Shown piece after piece: positions 32,019 to 34,064 of a stretch of DNA of 34,064 nucleotides. A model generated the notes under the pieces. The model ran no database searches and was not told the origin of the DNA. It was given only the letters and a program-made list of their open reading frames with translations. The DNA lies in IMG/VR virus record IMGVR_UViG_3300025098_000152, positions 1 through 34,064 of that record, one strand, 5' to 3'. This DNA comes from a virus. Numbering within the stretch: position 1 is the stretch's first letter; each line of letters opens with the position of its first letter. The position numbers were made by a program, and so were the translations under genes.

Positions 32019-32104
32019 GCTACGCAATAGAGTTCATTATCTATTTCGTATGGACGTTTTATGCTCTCACGTTCTGGATGAACCTGAATTTTAAAAATTT
32101 TTAA
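32015..32104 (+). CDS. Possible 29-residue membrane peptide (GTG start)
   Basis: It begins MSYAIEFIIYFVWTFYALTF. It is a single aromatic-rich hydrophobic helix. The GTG overlaps the preceding TGA (GTGA). Support is positional only. Confidence 0.4.
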   Translation: MSYAIEFIIYFVWTFYALTFWMNLNFKNF

Positions 32105-32131
32105 CGATTATGCACTGCTAAAGGCTAAAAA

Positions 32132-32581
32132 ATGACAAAAAAAATTTCAGAAGCAGAAGCAAAAAAAATAGCAAAAGTTGCAAAAAAACGCAACTATAAA
32201 GGCAACCTAGAAGCAATGGCATTGTATCAAATTCTTACCAACATTGGTGGAGAATTCGGCATGATCATGAGGCACGTCGTAGAAGAATACAATGACATAG
32301 AACACGGAAGTGAAGAAGAATCATTCGCGTTCCTCAACTGGTTGCCAAATCACATGGTTGAATGGCTAGTAAATTCAGCTAAAAACGATTTAGTGAAAGC
32401 CTCATTTGTAACAAATATCAACTGTCAATGGCATAACCACTGGCATATAGTAGCAGACTCAGCAAAAAAAGTTGTGATCGAAACAAAGATTCGCAGATGG
32501 TGCAAAACGCCTGAAGCTAAAAAATTCATAAAGCGCAACGAACATCGTAATGACTGCATAACAACATACCACTGGCTTTGA
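32132..32581 (+). CDS. 149-residue basic soluble protein
   Basis: The N-terminus is a Lys/Ala-rich helix (MTKKISEAEAKKIAKVAKKR). The rest is helical with many His and Trp (NINCQWHNHWHIVADSA) and a Lys/Arg-rich end with two cysteines. An AAAGG ribosome site is present. A nucleic-acid-binding role is plausible from charge. No family recognised. Confidence 0.6.
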   Translation: MTKKISEAEAKKIAKVAKKRNYKGNLEAMALYQILTNIGGEFGMIMRHVVEEYNDIEHGSEEESFAFLNWLPNHMVEWLVNSAKNDLVKASFVTNINCQWHNHWHIVADSAKKVVIETKIRRWCKTPEAKKFIKRNEHRNDCITTYHWL

Positions 32582-32602
32582 ACACAAGGACAAAAAAGTA
32601 AT

Positions 32603-33025
32603 ATGCAAGAACTATCGGGCGAACAAAGAATCAAACACATAGCTATAAACCACGTCATGAGAAACATAGACATGGAAATCATTACTTCCGAAAAAAAAAC
32701 AAACTTAGCATTCCTGCTAATTGCAACAGTGATAAGAGCAGTAGGTGATACATGTCACGCGTACTTCTCTACAGAAGAAAATGTTCTAGCCCCACTACCA
32801 CTATCTTTGAATTCATACACCATGGCAAAAGCAAAAGGATATAAACTTATACAAAGCTATGAAGTAGATGAAGAAGAAGTAGTACATCTAGCCCTTAACA
32901 TCAACGAATGCAAAGCATTCATAAAAGAGATAGACCTCTTCATTGATCAAAATAAAGACTCACTCATAAAACAGCTGATACATAACAATAGAAACTGTGA
33001 ATTCACAACCGTAACATATTTTTAA
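32603..33025 (+). CDS. 140-residue soluble protein, unknown function
   Basis: The protein begins MQELSGEQRIKHIAINHVMR. It is mostly helical with an acidic patch (IQSYEVDEEEVVHLAL) and scattered cysteines (DTCHAYF, NECKAF, NRNCEF). There is no membrane segment. The ribosome site is weak (AAGGA well upstream). It is probably a host-interaction protein of the early region, from context only. Confidence 0.55.
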   Translation: MQELSGEQRIKHIAINHVMRNIDMEIITSEKKTNLAFLLIATVIRAVGDTCHAYFSTEENVLAPLPLSLNSYTMAKAKGYKLIQSYEVDEEEVVHLALNINECKAFIKEIDLFIDQNKDSLIKQLIHNNRNCEFTTVTYF

Positions 33026-33040
33026 AAAAAGGGTGGCGCA

Positions 33041-33367
33041 ATGACACACAACACAGCAGTACACAACAGCACACAAGAATTAATACTCAACAACATGTTT
33101 GACTCAAGCATGTTGGTCATGAAACCTTCTTTTGACATGATAAAAAAAGGCAATAACGAAGAATACCAAAAGATGTTCGACGATTTTTTAGAAGTAGCAA
33201 AACAAGAGTGGCTTTTAATGATGCGAGAGTACCTCTCAACAGAAGAGATCGACTACCTGGTGCAATCATTCTTCTATAGTAGTAAGATTGACGTGCAGAA
33301 GTTACTGCTCTTCAATACTGTCTTCACACAAAAAGTATCAGAACTAGCAGAGACCCACTTGAAGTAA
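33041..33367 (+). CDS. 108-residue helical protein, unknown function
   Basis: The protein begins MTHNTAVHNSTQELILNNMF. It is an all-helical, acidic protein (YQKMFDDFLEVAKQEWLLMM). AAAGGG lies before the ATG. The stop overlaps the start of the 44-residue membrane protein (TAATG). Confidence 0.6.
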   Translation: MTHNTAVHNSTQELILNNMFDSSMLVMKPSFDMIKKGNNEEYQKMFDDFLEVAKQEWLLMMREYLSTEEIDYLVQSFFYSSKIDVQKLLLFNTVFTQKVSELAETHLK

Positions 33368-33501
33368 TGATAAAACTGATCTTCCTGTTGTTGTTATTCG
33401 TGATAGTGATGAGATTATACGGAGACATAATACTAAGATCATCACTAGACTTACTATCTCTAATTACAATCCTGACGTTAATTAAAATAATTGGAGGCTA
33501 A
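33367..33501 (+). CDS. 44-residue membrane protein
   Basis: It begins MIKLIFLLLLFVIVMRLYGD and has a second hydrophobic stretch (LDLLSLITILTLIKIIGG). It is overlap-linked to the previous gene, and its last codons supply the GGAGG ribosome site of the next. Confidence 0.55.
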   Translation: MIKLIFLLLLFVIVMRLYGDIILRSSLDLLSLITILTLIKIIGG

Positions 33502-33502
33502 T

Positions 33503-33736
33503 ATGCCAGCTACAGTTACCGCAGACAACAATGTTATCACCTACTTCTTCAGTAACTACGACGAGTTCGCAAAGCAAGCAGCAGAATTCGAACAGCGACA
33601 CAAGTTATACAAATACGAATATCGCTATAGCCTATTTAATGACCCGCAAGATTTCAATGAGCTCATTCTTGTCGGCTATGATAAGAACACAGAACAAGAA
33701 ATCGAACGAATCTCAATCTACGAAAAAGGATACTAA
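33503..33736 (+). CDS. 77-residue soluble protein, unknown function
   Basis: The protein begins MPATVTADNNVITYFFSNYD. It is a Tyr- and Glu-rich small protein, probably mixed alpha/beta. I chose 33503 because GGAGG sits 6 bases before it; an ATG at 33491 would overlap that site. No motif seen. Confidence 0.6.
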   Translation: MPATVTADNNVITYFFSNYDEFAKQAAEFEQRHKLYKYEYRYSLFNDPQDFNELILVGYDKNTEQEIERISIYEKGY

Positions 33737-33737
33737 A

Positions 33738-34052
33738 ATGCAAATCATCAACCTAACCCCGCACACTATCAACATACACAGTAACGGCAGCGTCACAAAC
33801 GTAACCCCTTCAGGCAACATTGCACGTGTAAGCACAAACTATCAACATTTTAACACAGTATCAGGTATTAATATCTACAATTGTGTCTATGGAGATGTTG
33901 ATGGTCTTCCTGACTCACAAGACAACGCCATTTACGATGTAAATGGCGTTGTTAAATCAGCAGTGCCAACGCGAAAAGACGTAATGTCTCCAGGAGAGCT
34001 TATCCGTGATGATAGCGGCAAGCCAATTGGATGTAATGGACTTCGCCAGTAA
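33738..34052 (+). CDS. Conserved phage small protein of the 'INLTPH' type
   Basis: This 104-residue protein begins MQIINLTPHTINIHSNG. The opening N-L-T-P-H-T-I-N-I and the later PTRKDVMSPGELIRDDSGKP pattern recur in many uncharacterised phage proteins. An in-frame ATG at 33531 is open but would overlap the whole preceding gene, so the start after GGATACTAAA is preferred. It is probably a small beta-rich protein; function is not known. Confidence 0.65.
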   Translation: MQIINLTPHTINIHSNGSVTNVTPSGNIARVSTNYQHFNTVSGINIYNCVYGDVDGLPDSQDNAIYDVNGVVKSAVPTRKDVMSPGELIRDDSGKPIGCNGLRQ

Positions 34053-34064
34053 TAATTAGCAATC

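Noticed and set aside
33531-33737. N-terminal extension of the last gene from an ATG at 33531
   Set aside because: It would overlap the complete 77-residue gene in another frame and reads as Ser/Thr-rich shadow sequence. The INLTPH family start is at 33738.

Overview
The window looks like part of a large tailed-phage (or phage-like) genome, probably from a bacterium with ordinary Shine-Dalgarno translation. The evidence is a large terminase with intact ATPase and nuclease motifs, a packed leftward operon of structural-type proteins, many tiny overlapping rightward genes, and two phage-type tRNAs without encoded CCA. The host cannot be named. A lipobox-like and several Sec-like N-termini are compatible with a Gram-negative host, but only weakly.

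Layout. (1) 1-12452, minus strand: a tightly overlapping operon read right to left. It holds a Cys-cluster protein that may be a small terminase, a 1361-residue protein joining a DEDDh exonuclease to a staphylococcal-nuclease domain, a Gly/Ala-rich hydrophobic protein, TerL, an Ala/Gly-rich virion-type protein, a beta-rich small protein, two helical small proteins and a protein cut by the left edge. (2) 12451-13348, plus strand: a small membrane protein, a ParB-like small protein and a 69-residue protein. (3) 13349-24474, plus strand: a visibly more GC-rich module with different codon use. Its genes are separated by terminators followed by a repeated AT-box plus hairpin element. It holds two membrane proteins, a 212-residue protein, a 2174-residue protein and two small polar proteins. 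The 2174-residue protein carries R-A-P, D-N-D-G-D and Q-x-A-I-D-x-x-K motifs in the order expected of the second double-psi barrel of a multisubunit- or RDR-like RNA polymerase. (4) About 24480-27550: mostly non-coding and crowded with hairpins. It contains a good type III hammerhead ribozyme whose stem II opens into a four-way junction with no unpaired junction bases, and four tRNA-type T-arms in tRNA-like folds. Two of these share the same unusual geometry. (5) 27569-34064, plus strand: more than twenty short genes, many start/stop coupled, many encoding one-helix or secreted peptides, plus tRNA-Ile2/Met(CAT) and tRNA-Lys(TTT).

How it may fit together: the leftward block is virion assembly and DNA packaging. 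The central block may be a self-contained transcription module, with a giant phage RNA polymerase and the repeated hairpin elements in front of its genes as candidate promoters or processing sites. The structured RNA just downstream could be its product or partner. That link is inference. What the sequence shows directly is the polymerase-type motifs, the element series, the hammerhead and the T-arm folds, all within one contiguous stretch of about 14 kb.
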